A stretch of 64,000 bases of DNA from Cohaesibacter intestini (GTDB lineage Bacteria; Pseudomonadota; Alphaproteobacteria; Rhizobiales; Cohaesibacteraceae). The notes under the pieces were generated by a model. The model searched no databases, was not told the origin of the DNA, and saw only the letters and a program-made list of their open reading frames with translations. Shown here piece after piece: positions 36,929 through 46,010 of the stretch. The first letter of the stretch is position 1; each line of letters begins with the position of its first letter. The stretch covers positions 434,001 through 498,000 of the forward strand of contig NZ_QODK01000002.1 of the NCBI RefSeq assembly GCF_003324485.1, in the 5' to 3' direction. Both the position numbers and the translations under genes were made by a program.

Positions 36929-38311
36929 TCAAGCGGCCTCTTCACTAGCAACCACAACGCGGTTTCGACCACTTTCCTTGGCGTGATAGAGCGCATTGTC
37001 AGCCCGTTTCAGCAACCGATCCTGACTTTCCGCCCCATTCTGTACCGAGGCCAGCCCGATCGACACGGTCACATCAAGCATGTCGCGGCCCTTATGGATG
37101 ATAAACGGCTTTTCCGAGACCTTTTTGCGAATCCGTTCGGCGACCACGGTTGCCAAAGCATGGTCGGTATCGGGCATGATCACCACGAACTCTTCACCAC
37201 CATACCGGCAGACAAGATCGATCCCACGGGTATTCTTGCGAATACGATTGGAGAATTCCTGCAACACTTCGTCACCGGCATCATGGCCATAGCTGTCATT
37301 GACCGATTTGAAATGGTCAATATCCATCAACAACAGTGACAAAGGCTTTTCTTTATCTTTTGCCGAGACCAGCAGCGAGTTTAGGTGAGTTGTCATGTAA
37401 CGGCGGTTGTAGAGCTTGGTCAGCCCGTCGAGAACAGCCAGTTCCATCGTGTGCTGGATCGAGTCCCGCAATGCATCGAGATACCGCTTGCGCAGCACCT
37501 GTGTCTTGATCCGGGCCAACAGCTCATTGCGGTCAACCGGCTGACGCACATAGTCATTCACCCCGAGATCCAGGGCCCGCATAATCCGGCCCTGATCGCT
37601 CTCATCGGCAAGAACAAGGATCGGCAACATCCGGGTGCTTTCAAGCGAGCGCAACTGAGCGCAGAGCCGCAAGGCATCAAAGGTCTGCGTTCCCAGATTG
37701 ACCAGCACGCAGTCCAGATCCTCATCCGTGCAGCGGCGTAGCGCCATCTGGACATCATTCTCAAAACTCAGCTCGTAATCACCCCGCACCTGCTTGCGAA
37801 TTCGATCGGAGCTGGAACGCATGTCATCAACCAGCAACACCCGTCCGCCTTCGTGATGCAGCAGCTTTTTCATGAAACTGCCATCATCAAGCCCCATCTG
37901 CTCGGACGTCGAGGCACGAGACCGCAACTCATCGGTCATCATTTTGATACGAACCAGAGACTTTACCCGGCTGATCAGCGCGATGTCATTGAGCGGTTTG
38001 GTCAGGAAATCGTCCGCCCCGGCCTCCAGTCCGGATACCCGGTCACTGACCTGATCCAGCGCCGTCACCATCACAACGGGAATATGCATGGTTTGCGGAT
38101 TGGCCTTGATGCGGCGACAAACCTCAAATCCGTCCATTTCCGGCATCATCACATCGAGCAGCACAATGTCGACCATGTGCAGATCGAGAATCTCCAATGC
38201 CTCTTTGCCGCTCTTGGCACAGAGCACATCGAAATAGTCCGCCATCAGGCGGGCCTCAAGCAATTTCACATTGGCAGGGATATCGTCAACGACCAGGACA
38301 CGAGCGGACAT
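36929..38311 (-). CDS. pleD: PleD-type response regulator diguanylate cyclase
   Basis: 460 residues from ATG at 38311. Order: receiver domain with phospho-acceptor Asp53 (VLLDVMMPEMDG), a second receiver-like adaptor lacking the Asp, and a GGDEF domain. The active loop reads GGEEF (371-375). An inhibitory RxxD site (Arg362-Asp365) lies five residues before it, so product inhibition by c-di-GMP is expected. In Caulobacter PleD makes c-di-GMP at the stalked pole and drives the swarmer-to-stalked change. It lies 24 bases after divK on the same strand, so the two are co-transcribed. Gene content and order support orthology. Confidence 0.95.
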   Translation of the reverse strand: MSARVLVVDDIPANVKLLEARLMADYFDVLCAKSGKEALEILDLHMVDIVLLDVMMPEMDGFEVCRRIKANPQTMHIPVVMVTALDQVSDRVSGLEAGADDFLTKPLNDIALISRVKSLVRIKMMTDELRSRASTSEQMGLDDGSFMKKLLHHEGGRVLLVDDMRSSSDRIRKQVRGDYELSFENDVQMALRRCTDEDLDCVLVNLGTQTFDALRLCAQLRSLESTRMLPILVLADESDQGRIMRALDLGVNDYVRQPVDRNELLARIKTQVLRKRYLDALRDSIQHTMELAVLDGLTKLYNRRYMTTHLNSLLVSAKDKEKPLSLLLMDIDHFKSVNDSYGHDAGDEVLQEFSNRIRKNTRGIDLVCRYGGEEFVVIMPDTDHALATVVAERIRKKVSEKPFIIHKGRDMLDVTVSIGLASVQNGAESQDRLLKRADNALYHAKESGRNRVVVASEEAA

Positions 38312-38335
38312 CAAAATTCCTCAATCGAAAGATTG

Positions 38336-38707
38336 TCAGGCTTCACCGGCATAGGTGCGCACGGTTTCGATAAATTTGGCAACAGAAATGGGTTTCGAGA
38401 GATAGGCCTCACAGCCCCCCTGACGAATCCGTTCCTCATCCCCCTTCATGGCGAAGGCCGTGACGGCGACCACCGGAATGGGGCGCAAATCGTCGTCTTC
38501 CTTCAGCCACTTGGTGACTTCCAACCCAGACACCTCTGGCAGTTGAATATCCATGAGAATAAGATCAGGCCGATGCTCGCGCGCCAAATCAAGCGCCTCC
38601 AACCCATTGCGGGTTCCGACCGTGTCATAGCCATACGCTTCCAGAAGATCGAGAAAAAGCTTCATGTTCAGCTCGTTATCTTCGACAATTAGAATTTTCT
38701 TGGCCAT
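38336..38707 (-). CDS. divK: Single-domain response regulator DivK
   Basis: 123 residues, a lone receiver domain. [25 protein letters not shown] is typical DivK; the phospho-acceptor is Asp53 ([13 protein letters not shown]), Thr and Lys of the switch are in [14 protein letters not shown] and [11 protein letters not shown]. DivK is controlled by the DivJ/PleC kinases and acts on DivL to regulate CtrA and thus division. ATG at 38707 is chosen (MAKKILIV); four extra residues from 38719 are less likely. It is upstream of pleD in one operon. Confidence 0.95.
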   Translation of the reverse strand: MAKKILIVEDNELNMKLFLDLLEAYGYDTVGTRNGLEALDLAREHRPDLILMDIQLPEVSGLEVTKWLKEDDDLRPIPVVAVTAFAMKGDEERIRQGGCEAYLSKPISVAKFIETVRTYAGEA

Positions 38708-38842
38708 GGTCCCGTCCATCGATCTGAAATACCTGGGCAGACCCGGTGCCTCGATCAGATTGATCTGGGCTTCTGCAGGGGATGCGGTATTATCTGTTCA
38801 CTTTTATACGCAACAAATCTTTCAAAAGGGCAAACATTGCCA

Positions 38843-39148
38843 ATGACTATAAACCGTTCTCTGCCAAACTTCGAGACTGCAGAAGCCATTGCCATCAAGG
38901 CGTTAGGTTTTTTGTCAGCAGATCCTGAATTGATGGGCCGTTTCCTGGCCCTTTCGGGGCTGGATCCCTCCGACTTGCGTGACATTGCGTCCGAAGCTTC
39001 CTTTCTTGCGGCGATTCTAGAGTTTCTGCTGACCGATGATTCGCTGTTGCTGACCTTTGCCAGCAACCATGGTCTGACGCCCGAAGAAGTCATCACAGCC
39101 AAAGCCCGCCTCGATCCGATGAGCTCTGCCACAACTGGCAGTCTGTAA
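38843..39148 (+). CDS. DUF3572 family protein
   Basis: 101 residues from ATG at 38843; a TTG at 38837 has better spacing to AAAGGG and may be the real start. The sequence is helical: [33 protein letters not shown], then [23 protein letters not shown] and [11 protein letters not shown]. The family is found in alphaproteobacteria, often between divK and dinB as here. Function unknown. It is divergent from divK, with 135 bp between the starts. Confidence 0.85.
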   Translation: MTINRSLPNFETAEAIAIKALGFLSADPELMGRFLALSGLDPSDLRDIASEASFLAAILEFLLTDDSLLLTFASNHGLTPEEVITAKARLDPMSSATTGSL

Positions 39149-39171
39149 ACCCTGCCTTGAAAACAGCGCCA

Positions 39172-40542
39172 ATGTCCCCTGCCCGGTCCAATGCCTTGTC
39201 TGTCGCCTATCTATGCCGTGACTGCCTGTCCGAAGGGGATGGGGCGCCGTCGCGCTGCCCTCATTGCCGGTCACCACGCCTGATCCGCCATCACGAACTG
39301 CGCACGCTCAGCATTGCCCATATCGATTGTGATTCTTTCTATGCGGCAGTGGAAAAGCGCGACAATCCCGAGATCCGGGACAAGCCAGTGGTGATTGGCG
39401 GTGGCGAGCGGGGCGTGGTCTCCACCGCCTGCTACATTGCCCGCATTCGCGGCGTGCGCTCGGCGATGCCAATGTTTCAGGCAAGAAAGCTCTGCCCCGA
39501 AGCGGTCGTCATTCGCCCCAATATGGAAAAATACAGCCGCGTCGGCAACCAAATCCGTGCTGCCATGCAAGCGCTCACCCCGCTGGTTGAGCCGCTATCC
39601 ATCGACGAGGCCTTCCTCGACCTCACAGGCACCGAACGCCTGCATCATGCCTATCCGGCCTATACCCTCGCCCGTTTTGCCCGCGACATTGAAAACGACA
39701 TCGGCATCACGGTCTCGGTAGGACTAAGCCACAACAAGTTCCTCGCCAAGGTCGCCTCCGATCTCGACAAACCCCGAGGCTTTGCCATTATCGGCAAGGA
39801 GGAATCCGACAGTTTTCTGGCCGATAAGCCAATATCCCTGATCTGGGGTGTCGGCAAGGTGACCCAGAAAAAACTGGCTCAGGATGGCTACCACACCATC
39901 GATCAGCTGCGCCGGGCAGATGAGGCAGATCTGGCCAAACGCTATGGCACCATGGGTCTGCGCCTCGCTCGCCTTGCCCGTGGACAGGACAACCGCACCG
40001 TGTCGGCAGACTCCGAGACCAAGAGCATCAGTTCGGAAACCACCTTCAACCGCGATCTCTCCAGTGCCGATGAGTTGTTGCCGATCCTGCGTCGCCTGTC
40101 AGAGAAAACCGCCGAGCGCGCCAAAAAGGCGGGTCTGGCAGGCCGCACCATCACGCTCAAAATGAAATCGGCCCAGTTCAAGAGCATCACCCGCAGTCGG
40201 TCCCTGTCCGACCCGACGCAGTTGGCCGACAAGCTTTACACCATCGGCAAGGATATGTTGCTCAAGGAACTGGGCGAGGACAAACGCTTTCGCCTGATCG
40301 GCATCGGCCTCAATGAGCTGCATGACGCGGCCTTTGCCGACCCGCCAGACCTGATTGATGAGCAAGCAGGCAAACGGGCCGAGGCCGAAAAGGCCATAGA
40401 CAAGCTGAGTGCCAAATTTGGCAGTGGCATGGTCGAGTTGGGCCTGACCATGAAAGGCAAACTGAAAAGTGAAAGCCCGTCGGATGGCAAAGTGGTTGAA
40501 ATCCATTCGGCCCAGAAGCCAGATGAGGATAGCGGTCTGTGA
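39172..40542 (+). CDS. dinB: DNA polymerase IV with N-terminal zinc-ribbon-like segment
   Basis: 456 residues from ATG at 39172 ([11 protein letters not shown]); a TTG at 39157 is possible, and neither has a good ribosome site. Y-family core: [20 protein letters not shown] (first metal Asp), [28 protein letters not shown] (catalytic Asp-Glu), [21 protein letters not shown], then the little-finger domain. Before the core lie about 45 residues with CRDC and CPHC, probably a zinc ribbon that E. coli DinB lacks; alphaproteobacterial homologues share it. No beta-clamp motif at the very C-terminus is obvious. It does error-prone lesion bypass. Confidence 0.95.
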   Translation: MSPARSNALSVAYLCRDCLSEGDGAPSRCPHCRSPRLIRHHELRTLSIAHIDCDSFYAAVEKRDNPEIRDKPVVIGGGERGVVSTACYIARIRGVRSAMPMFQARKLCPEAVVIRPNMEKYSRVGNQIRAAMQALTPLVEPLSIDEAFLDLTGTERLHHAYPAYTLARFARDIENDIGITVSVGLSHNKFLAKVASDLDKPRGFAIIGKEESDSFLADKPISLIWGVGKVTQKKLAQDGYHTIDQLRRADEADLAKRYGTMGLRLARLARGQDNRTVSADSETKSISSETTFNRDLSSADELLPILRRLSEKTAERAKKAGLAGRTITLKMKSAQFKSITRSRSLSDPTQLADKLYTIGKDMLLKELGEDKRFRLIGIGLNELHDAAFADPPDLIDEQAGKRAEAEKAIDKLSAKFGSGMVELGLTMKGKLKSESPSDGKVVEIHSAQKPDEDSGL

Positions 40543-40557
40543 AAGCGCAAGTCAGGC

Positions 40558-41394
40558 CTAAGGACAAGTGGCAACAGGCAGCATGTCGAGTGACTGCAAT
40601 CTGGCGCGCATCACATAGTCAGAAAAGACCAGCCGCAACGAGCCGCTAACGCCATTTTCATACAACACGGTCGAGAGCTCATAGAGCGGGGTCATCGCCT
40701 CGCTTTGCTCGGACGCCTGAAAATAGGCGATGGTCAGCGGCCAGCGTTTCATTGTGCCTAGCGTGGCCAGCGGCCCTTGTGCTGGAGACGTCGCTGGCCC
40801 CGAACGGGTCATCGGCCCGATGCTCGAAGTGGTGTGATAATAGGCCCCAACTTTTTCTGCCCCATCGAACAAATGGGCCGAAAACAGCCGTTCTCCGTTC
40901 AAGGCGGCTATGATCAGGGCCTGTTGGAAGCCGATCGGGAAAAGCACCTTGTGCGGCAATGTCAGCGCATCATTCTGCGGCTCCCGCATGGTCAGCTCTG
41001 TCAGGTCCCCTTTCAGGGTTGCAACACCCCTTTGCTTCTGAGCCAATCGATTGCCAATCAACCGGCGCGATACAAATTCGAACGTGTCGGCCTGCGGGTC
41101 CTCAAATCCGGCAATCTGCAAATCCTCAAGGATCCGCCCGCCCTCGACCATGTCTGCTGCCGTCACCAGCCGCTGGGTCATTGAATAGCCTTCGCATGGA
41201 CCACCGGTCAGCTCATAAACCATTCGTCCGGACAAAGCCATCAGGGCCGCAGGCTGGGCCAATCGCCGCCCACCTTCCTCCAAAGTGATCTCATAGACCG
41301 CTCGATAAGGTGCCAACGTCACCGTTTCTGCCGATAATGCAATTGCAGGAGAAAACCAGACCACGGCCAGTCCCCCAGCAATAGCCATGCGCAT
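40558..41394 (-). CDS. eipB: EipB-like periplasmic envelope integrity protein (DUF1849)
   Basis: 278 residues from ATG at 41394; in-frame starts at 41490 and 41511 exist. With this start the N-terminus is a normal signal peptide (MAIAGGLAVVWFSPAIALSA). The mature part has PYRAVYEITL, MVYELTGGPCEGYSMTQRLVT and SLRLVFSDYVMRARL. Two cysteines, in GGPCEGY and at the end (VATCP), fit the conserved disulfide of Brucella EipB, a spiral beta-sheet protein needed for envelope integrity. It converges with dinB with only 15 bases between them. Confidence 0.82.
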   Translation of the reverse strand: MRMAIAGGLAVVWFSPAIALSAETVTLAPYRAVYEITLEEGGRRLAQPAALMALSGRMVYELTGGPCEGYSMTQRLVTAADMVEGGRILEDLQIAGFEDPQADTFEFVSRRLIGNRLAQKQRGVATLKGDLTELTMREPQNDALTLPHKVLFPIGFQQALIIAALNGERLFSAHLFDGAEKVGAYYHTTSSIGPMTRSGPATSPAQGPLATLGTMKRWPLTIAYFQASEQSEAMTPLYELSTVLYENGVSGSLRLVFSDYVMRARLQSLDMLPVATCP

Positions 41395-41639
41395 GCCATT
41401 CCCGATCCGGGACAGCCAGCCTCCACTCACGACAACTACGACAGGCAAAAAGTTCAAATTCGGTGCTCCTTGAATACTCTTGGTGATCATGACCTGAAAT
41501 GCGTATGCCATACAAGTTTTTTGGCAAGGTTTTTCTGGCAATGGCGATCCACCTCCCCTATCAATGAGGCACCCAAGGAACTCGCCTCACATGAAGGGGC
41601 GCCCGGTTCCCCCATATCATCTCAACAAGAGGAAATCCC

Positions 41640-42110
41640 ATGTCCGGTGTCATCGACAGCAAACTCGCCGAACTCGGCATTGCCCTGCCAGAAGCAGCAG
41701 CCCCTGCGGCCAACTATGTTCCCTTTGTCAAAACCGGCAATCAGCTGTTCATTTCCGGTCAAATCCCGATGGCCGCCGAAGGCATTCAGTTTCAGGCAAA
41801 ACTTGGCGACACGATGCAGACCGAACAAGGGGCAGAGGCTGCAAAACTCTGTGCCATCAACCTGATCGCCCAGATGAAGGCTGCGACAGGCGACCTCGAC
41901 AAGGTGGCCCGCATTGTCAAACTGGTCGGCTTTGTCAATTCCACCGGTGATTTCACTGAGCAGCCTGCAGTTATCAACGGCGCTTCGAATTTCATGGTTG
42001 AAGTCTTTGGTGACAAGGGACGGCACGCCCGTTCTGCGGTTTCTGCTGCGTCCCTGCCTTTTGGTGTGGCTGTTGAAATCGAAGCCATTGTTGAGCTGAG
42101 CGAAGACTGA
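41640..42110 (+). CDS. RidA-family protein
   Basis: 156 residues. RidA deaminates reactive enamine/imine intermediates such as 2-aminoacrylate. The trimeric chorismate-mutase-like fold shows FVKTGNQLFISGQIP at the start and GRHARSAVSAASLPFGVAVEIEAIVEL at the end, with the conserved Arg in the substrate pocket. It belongs to the longer (about 150-residue) subgroup, whose activity is less studied than E. coli RidA. AGAGGAAA supports the start. A GDPD gene follows after 46 bp. Confidence 0.9.
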   Translation: MSGVIDSKLAELGIALPEAAAPAANYVPFVKTGNQLFISGQIPMAAEGIQFQAKLGDTMQTEQGAEAAKLCAINLIAQMKAATGDLDKVARIVKLVGFVNSTGDFTEQPAVINGASNFMVEVFGDKGRHARSAVSAASLPFGVAVEIEAIVELSED

Positions 42111-42156
42111 TAGCGTCAGGGGGTCGAATCCCACCAATGCACAGGCCGACCCCCTC

Positions 42157-42921
42157 ATGCCCAACCAAGATTTGAGCTGGCTCACCAGACGCCCCATCGC
42201 CCATAGAGGTCTTCATGATGTGACCCAAGGGCGTGTTGAAAATTGTCGCCAATCCTTTGATGCCGCCATCAGCCATGACTTTTCCATCGAGCTGGATGTG
42301 CAGATTACCAAAGATGGCAAGGCCGCTGTTTTTCATGATTACAGCCTCGAGCGCTTGACCAACGGAACCGGTCGCCTCGACGAAATGACCCTCTCAGAGC
42401 TGAGCATCGTCTCTTTCAAGAATGGCAGCGACCCTATCGAGGAATTGCCATCGCTGCTGGCCCACATTGATGGGCGCGTTCCCCTTGTCATCGAGCTTAA
42501 AACCCCGAATGTGCAGGATGGTCGGCTGGAGCGTGCTGTCGCTGCCAGCCTGAGCACCTATGATGGCCCGGTTGCCCTGATGTCCTTCTCACCGATGGTC
42601 GTCACCGAGCTGCACCAAGTCACCGACCGACCACGTGGCATCGTGTCATGTGATTTTTTCCGTGACAAGGATGGGGCAGACCTGCCCAACGAAGAACGCT
42701 ATCAGCTGACCCACCTGCTCCATGCAGGTGTGAGCAAGCCTGACTTCATTTCCTACTGCCAAAAGGATTTTCCCGCCCCTTCTGTCGATCTGATGAAGGC
42801 CCTCACGGGTCTGCCTGTCATCTGCTGGACCACCAAATCCGTAGAAGATCATGTCTGGGCGCTGAAGCATTGCGATCAGGTCACCTTCGAAGGCTACGAC
42901 CCTGACGCCATTGCGGACTGA
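42157..42921 (+). CDS. Glycerophosphodiester phosphodiesterase family protein
   Basis: 254 residues, cytoplasmic since no signal is seen. It cleaves glycerophosphodiesters to glycerol-3-phosphate and an alcohol. The metal site is read as PIAHRGLHD...EN and SIELDVQITKDGKAAVFHD; Glu-Asp and the two His are conserved. VPLVIELKTP carries the third acidic ligand, and VICWTTKS near the end is typical. It is of UgpQ size. The pairing with RidA before it and a FemX-like gene after it has no obvious metabolic logic. Confidence 0.92.
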   Translation: MPNQDLSWLTRRPIAHRGLHDVTQGRVENCRQSFDAAISHDFSIELDVQITKDGKAAVFHDYSLERLTNGTGRLDEMTLSELSIVSFKNGSDPIEELPSLLAHIDGRVPLVIELKTPNVQDGRLERAVAASLSTYDGPVALMSFSPMVVTELHQVTDRPRGIVSCDFFRDKDGADLPNEERYQLTHLLHAGVSKPDFISYCQKDFPAPSVDLMKALTGLPVICWTTKSVEDHVWALKHCDQVTFEGYDPDAIAD

Positions 42922-43071
42922 TCTGTTGTCGCCCAAAATTTGAGCGCCCTTTTCGACGGCAAGCCATTGAACCCTTTTGATATCTGACCGATATTAGGAG
43001 GGCTCCACTGTCTTTCCGGCCACTAGAATGTGGCTGATCGCCACCGCATCCCAAACGCAAAAGGGCGCTCC

Positions 43072-44262
43072 ATGTCTCAGGATATGTCACAGGATAGAAG
43101 CTTCCAGCTGCATATTCTCCATGCCATCAGCGAGATTGGCGAAGCAGCATGGAGTGGCTGTCTTCATGACACATTGAGCGCACGCAAGGCCAATCCCTTT
43201 CTCGACTATGCCTTCCTTGATGCACTGGAAAAGTCTGGCTGCGTTTGCGAACAGACCGGTTGGCTTCCCCATCATATGGCCTTTAAGGACGAGGATGGCA
43301 CCGTGCTGGCCGTCCAGCCACTCTATCTCAAGTCCCACAGTCAGGGCGAATATGTCTTTGACTATGCCTGGGCCGATGCCATGGAGCGGGCGGGCGGACA
43401 ATATTATCCCAAGCTGCAAAGCGCCATTCCCTTCACCCCGGTCAATGCGCCCAAGGTGCTGAGCCGCAAGGGCGTCAACAGCGATGTCGCCATTGCCGCG
43501 ATGGCCAATGGCCTGAAACAGCTTTGCGACCGATATCCCATCTCCTCGGCCCACTTGACCTTCCTGCCAGAACAACAGAAGACCATCTTTGAAAGGCAGG
43601 ACTTCCTTGTGCGACGGGATCAGCAATTCCATTGGGTCAATGAAGACTATGAAGACTACGAGGATTTTCTCAGCCACCTCTCCTCGCGCAAGCGCAAGAA
43701 TATCCGCAAGGAACGCAAGACCGCCCAGAGCCATGGTCTGACCATTCTCGACAAGCAGGGAGACGCAATCCTTGAATCCGACTGGGACGCCTTCTTCGAC
43801 TTCTATATGGATACCGGCTCACGCAAATGGGGCAGTCCCTATCTCAACCGCACCTTCTTTTCGATGATCGGCGAGCGAATGGCAGACCGGGTGTTGCTGA
43901 TCATGGCCTATGATGGTGATTTGCCTGTTGCCGGGGCACTCAATTTCATCGGTGGTGATACCCTTTATGGTCGCTACTGGGGCACCATAGGTGACTATCC
44001 CTGCCTGCATTTCGAGCTTTGCTATCACCGGGCCATCGACTGGGCGATTGCCCACGGTCTGATGTGCGTTGAGGCAGGCGCTCAAGGCGAGCACAAAATC
44101 GCCCGTGGCTATGAGCCCCAGACCACATGGTCTGCCCACTGGATCGATCATCCCGCCTTCCGTGAGGCCATTGCCGACTATCTGGAGCGGGAAAGACAGG
44201 CGGCTGAAGCCGAGCAGGATTTCCTCGCCACGCTTTCCCCATTCAAAAAAGGCAATGGATAG
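43072..44262 (+). CDS. GNAT/FemX-like acyltransferase (DUF482)
   Basis: 396 residues from ATG at 43072 (MSQDMSQDRS), with AAGGG upstream; the GTG at 43030 is less likely. The family pattern is NPFLDYAFLDALEKSGCV, YVFDYAWADAMERAGGQYYPKL, then FLSHLSSRKRKNIRKERK and GALNFIGGDTLYGRYWG, with CLHFELCYHRAIDWAI and VEAGAQGEHKIARGYEP near the end. Related Fem proteins add amino acids to peptidoglycan, but DUF482 proteins have no proven substrate. It lies 149 bp after the GDPD gene and 66 bp before a HIT gene, possibly one operon. Confidence 0.86.
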   Translation: MSQDMSQDRSFQLHILHAISEIGEAAWSGCLHDTLSARKANPFLDYAFLDALEKSGCVCEQTGWLPHHMAFKDEDGTVLAVQPLYLKSHSQGEYVFDYAWADAMERAGGQYYPKLQSAIPFTPVNAPKVLSRKGVNSDVAIAAMANGLKQLCDRYPISSAHLTFLPEQQKTIFERQDFLVRRDQQFHWVNEDYEDYEDFLSHLSSRKRKNIRKERKTAQSHGLTILDKQGDAILESDWDAFFDFYMDTGSRKWGSPYLNRTFFSMIGERMADRVLLIMAYDGDLPVAGALNFIGGDTLYGRYWGTIGDYPCLHFELCYHRAIDWAIAHGLMCVEAGAQGEHKIARGYEPQTTWSAHWIDHPAFREAIADYLERERQAAEAEQDFLATLSPFKKGNG

Positions 44263-44328
44263 ATTTGCGTCCTCGGCGCTGCTAGTCTGCCCCCAAACAA
44301 TTTGCTCTTTGATGGACGGATTTGCGTG

Positions 44329-44763
44329 ATGACGACACCTGCCTATGACACCGACAATATCTTTGCCAAGATCCTGCGCGGCGAGCTGCCAGCCCACAAG
44401 GTCTATGAAGATGACATGACCATTGCGATCATGGACATCATGCCTCGCGCCGACGGCCACACATTGGTCATCCCGAAAAATGCCTCGCGCAACCTGCTTG
44501 ATGTCAAGGCTGAGGACATCAACGCCGTCATGGCCACGGCCCAGAAAATCGCCCGCGCCCAGATGACGGCCTTCGAGGCCGATGGCATCACCGTGCAGCA
44601 ATTCAACGAAAGCGCTGGCGGACAGGTGATTTTCCATCTCCATGTCCATGTCATCCCGCGCAAGGAAGGCGTTCCGCTCAAGCCTCATACCGGCGAGATG
44701 GCCGACGGAGAGCTGCTGTCGGGCTTTGCTGACCAGCTGCGCAAGGCCCTAGAGACAGCATAA
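44329..44763 (+). CDS. HIT-family hydrolase
   Basis: 144 residues from ATG at 44329 (MTTPAYDTDNIF). The histidine triad is QVIFHLHVHVIPR, with the central His as nucleophile. NIFAKILRGELPAHKVYEDD at the start is the Hint/HinT pattern. HinT enzymes hydrolyse aminoacyl-adenylates and nucleoside phosphoramidates. It is followed by a strong terminator. Confidence 0.93.
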   Translation: MTTPAYDTDNIFAKILRGELPAHKVYEDDMTIAIMDIMPRADGHTLVIPKNASRNLLDVKAEDINAVMATAQKIARAQMTAFEADGITVQQFNESAGGQVIFHLHVHVIPRKEGVPLKPHTGEMADGELLSGFADQLRKALETA

Positions 44764-44788
44764 GCCAAGCCCCAAAACAGAATCATAG

Positions 44789-44813
44789 AAGGCCCCTCCT
44801 CGGGGCCTTTTTC
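44789..44813 (+). terminator. Rho-independent terminator of the HIT gene
   Basis: AAGGCCCC and GGGGCCTT pair around TCCTC and a T-run follows, 25 bases after the HIT stop. The convergent azlD-like gene ends 10 bases beyond and could use the same stem. Confidence 0.9.
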
Positions 44814-44822
44814 TTCGCTGCA

Positions 44823-45188
44823 TCAGAGCGTTGCGCCAAATAGCAGCGACAGGGAAACCAGAGTGCCGCCGCCGACAACCACCGCCAAAAGCAAGTTTCG
44901 GATGAGGCCAAAGTAAAGCCCGACAGCAAGCCCCACCGCCACCAGCCTGATCCATACCGGCACTTCCACCAACGCACCGGATGGAAACAGGATCAACCGC
45001 ATGATGACCCCGGCCACCAAGGCATTGGCCACAGCACGCGCCAACAGGATCCACTCGCTGTCATCGCGCAGTCGCCCGGCAAAGGCAATGCCAATCCAGC
45101 GCCAGATATCGGTCGGAATGGACGCTGCCAAGAGAATGAACAGAAAAGGCCACCAAGCCGCATCAATGGCGTCAAAGGTCAGATTCAT
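44823..45188 (-). CDS. azlD: AzlD-type branched-chain amino acid export subunit
   Basis: 121 residues with four hydrophobic segments (PFLFILLAASIP, LLARAVANALVAGVIMRLI, IRLVAVGLAVGLYFGL, LLLAVVVGGGTLVSLSLLF). Small AzlD/LivH proteins work with AzlC in export of branched-chain amino acids. Its ATG overlaps the AzlC stop by four bases, so the pair is translationally coupled. Confidence 0.83.
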   Translation of the reverse strand: MNLTFDAIDAAWWPFLFILLAASIPTDIWRWIGIAFAGRLRDDSEWILLARAVANALVAGVIMRLILFPSGALVEVPVWIRLVAVGLAVGLYFGLIRNLLLAVVVGGGTLVSLSLLFGATL

Positions 45189-45940
45189 GCCCGCTTCCTC
45201 GCAACATAACCGATCCCGTAAGCAGCAATACCACCAACCAGCCCGGTCCAGATCAGATCCGTTCCCGGCACATAAAGGGCAAAGAGCGGCCCCAGCGCAA
45301 AACCGAAGATCAAGGCAAGGCGATCAGACAGGATCCGCGCCGCACTCGGCAGGGTCAGCATGAAATAGAGCGGCGTTGTCATGAACAAGGCGGCGGCGAC
45401 AAGGGGCGGCACCAAGCCGGCAATCGCAAACCCCAGAGCCGTGACGAAAATATTGATTGTTGTCAGCGTCAGCGCAAAGCCTGCATAGAAGGGAACCCGT
45501 GCATAGCGCGGCAAGGCGGGCAAATGGGTCATGCCGAAAACCCACGAAGTGATGGCCGTCACATGGCACAGAATCACCAGTTTCCATGTCGGGGTGTTCC
45601 GGCCGCGCACTTCCGGCACGAAAGCAACAATCATCGGCATCATCCGGATCGAGGCCAAAGCAACCGCCGTGGCAATCGCCAACAGCCCCGCGCCGGACAC
45701 AATCCCGCCCACCAGAACAACTGCACTTGGCAAGGCCCAAATGGACAATGTCATGAACATCGCATGAGTGACATCAATGCCGCTCTCGCGTACAAAGCCG
45801 CCAAAGCCCGCAAAGGAAATGCACAGAACCGCCGCCGGGGTGGAAATCAGATGCCGCATGCCGCGCCGATACCAGTAGAAACCGGAGCGTCGCGGTGCCT
45901 CCTTTTTTGGCGGCGCACTCAATGGGTCAGTCTTGCTCAT
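45185..45940 (-). CDS. azlC: AzlC-type branched-chain amino acid exporter
   Basis: 251 residues from ATG at 45940; a TTG at 45961 is possible. AzlC/YgaZ proteins have a conserved N-terminal region, here RGMRHLISTPAAVLCISFAGFGGFVRESG, and a second motif ALASIRMMPMIVAFVPEVRG close to the family's LRH...SALP block, with about six hydrophobic segments. A 25-residue hydrophilic start precedes it. With AzlD it should export Val, Leu, Ile or Met, though the substrate is inferred from family only. Confidence 0.86.
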   Translation of the reverse strand: MSKTDPLSAPPKKEAPRRSGFYWYRRGMRHLISTPAAVLCISFAGFGGFVRESGIDVTHAMFMTLSIWALPSAVVLVGGIVSGAGLLAIATAVALASIRMMPMIVAFVPEVRGRNTPTWKLVILCHVTAITSWVFGMTHLPALPRYARVPFYAGFALTLTTINIFVTALGFAIAGLVPPLVAAALFMTTPLYFMLTLPSAARILSDRLALIFGFALGPLFALYVPGTDLIWTGLVGGIAAYGIGYVARKRA

Positions 45941-46010
45941 TCCAATGCTCTTGTGTTCCAAAGCCAGAAAAGGGTAGCCACATAAAGATCCAATCGACGG
46001 ACCGAGGCTT

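Noticed and set aside
42119-42135. GGGGTCGAATCCCACC, which resembles a tRNA T-arm
   Set aside because: No acceptor, D or anticodon arm can be placed around it; it lies in the short gap between ridA-like and GDPD genes.
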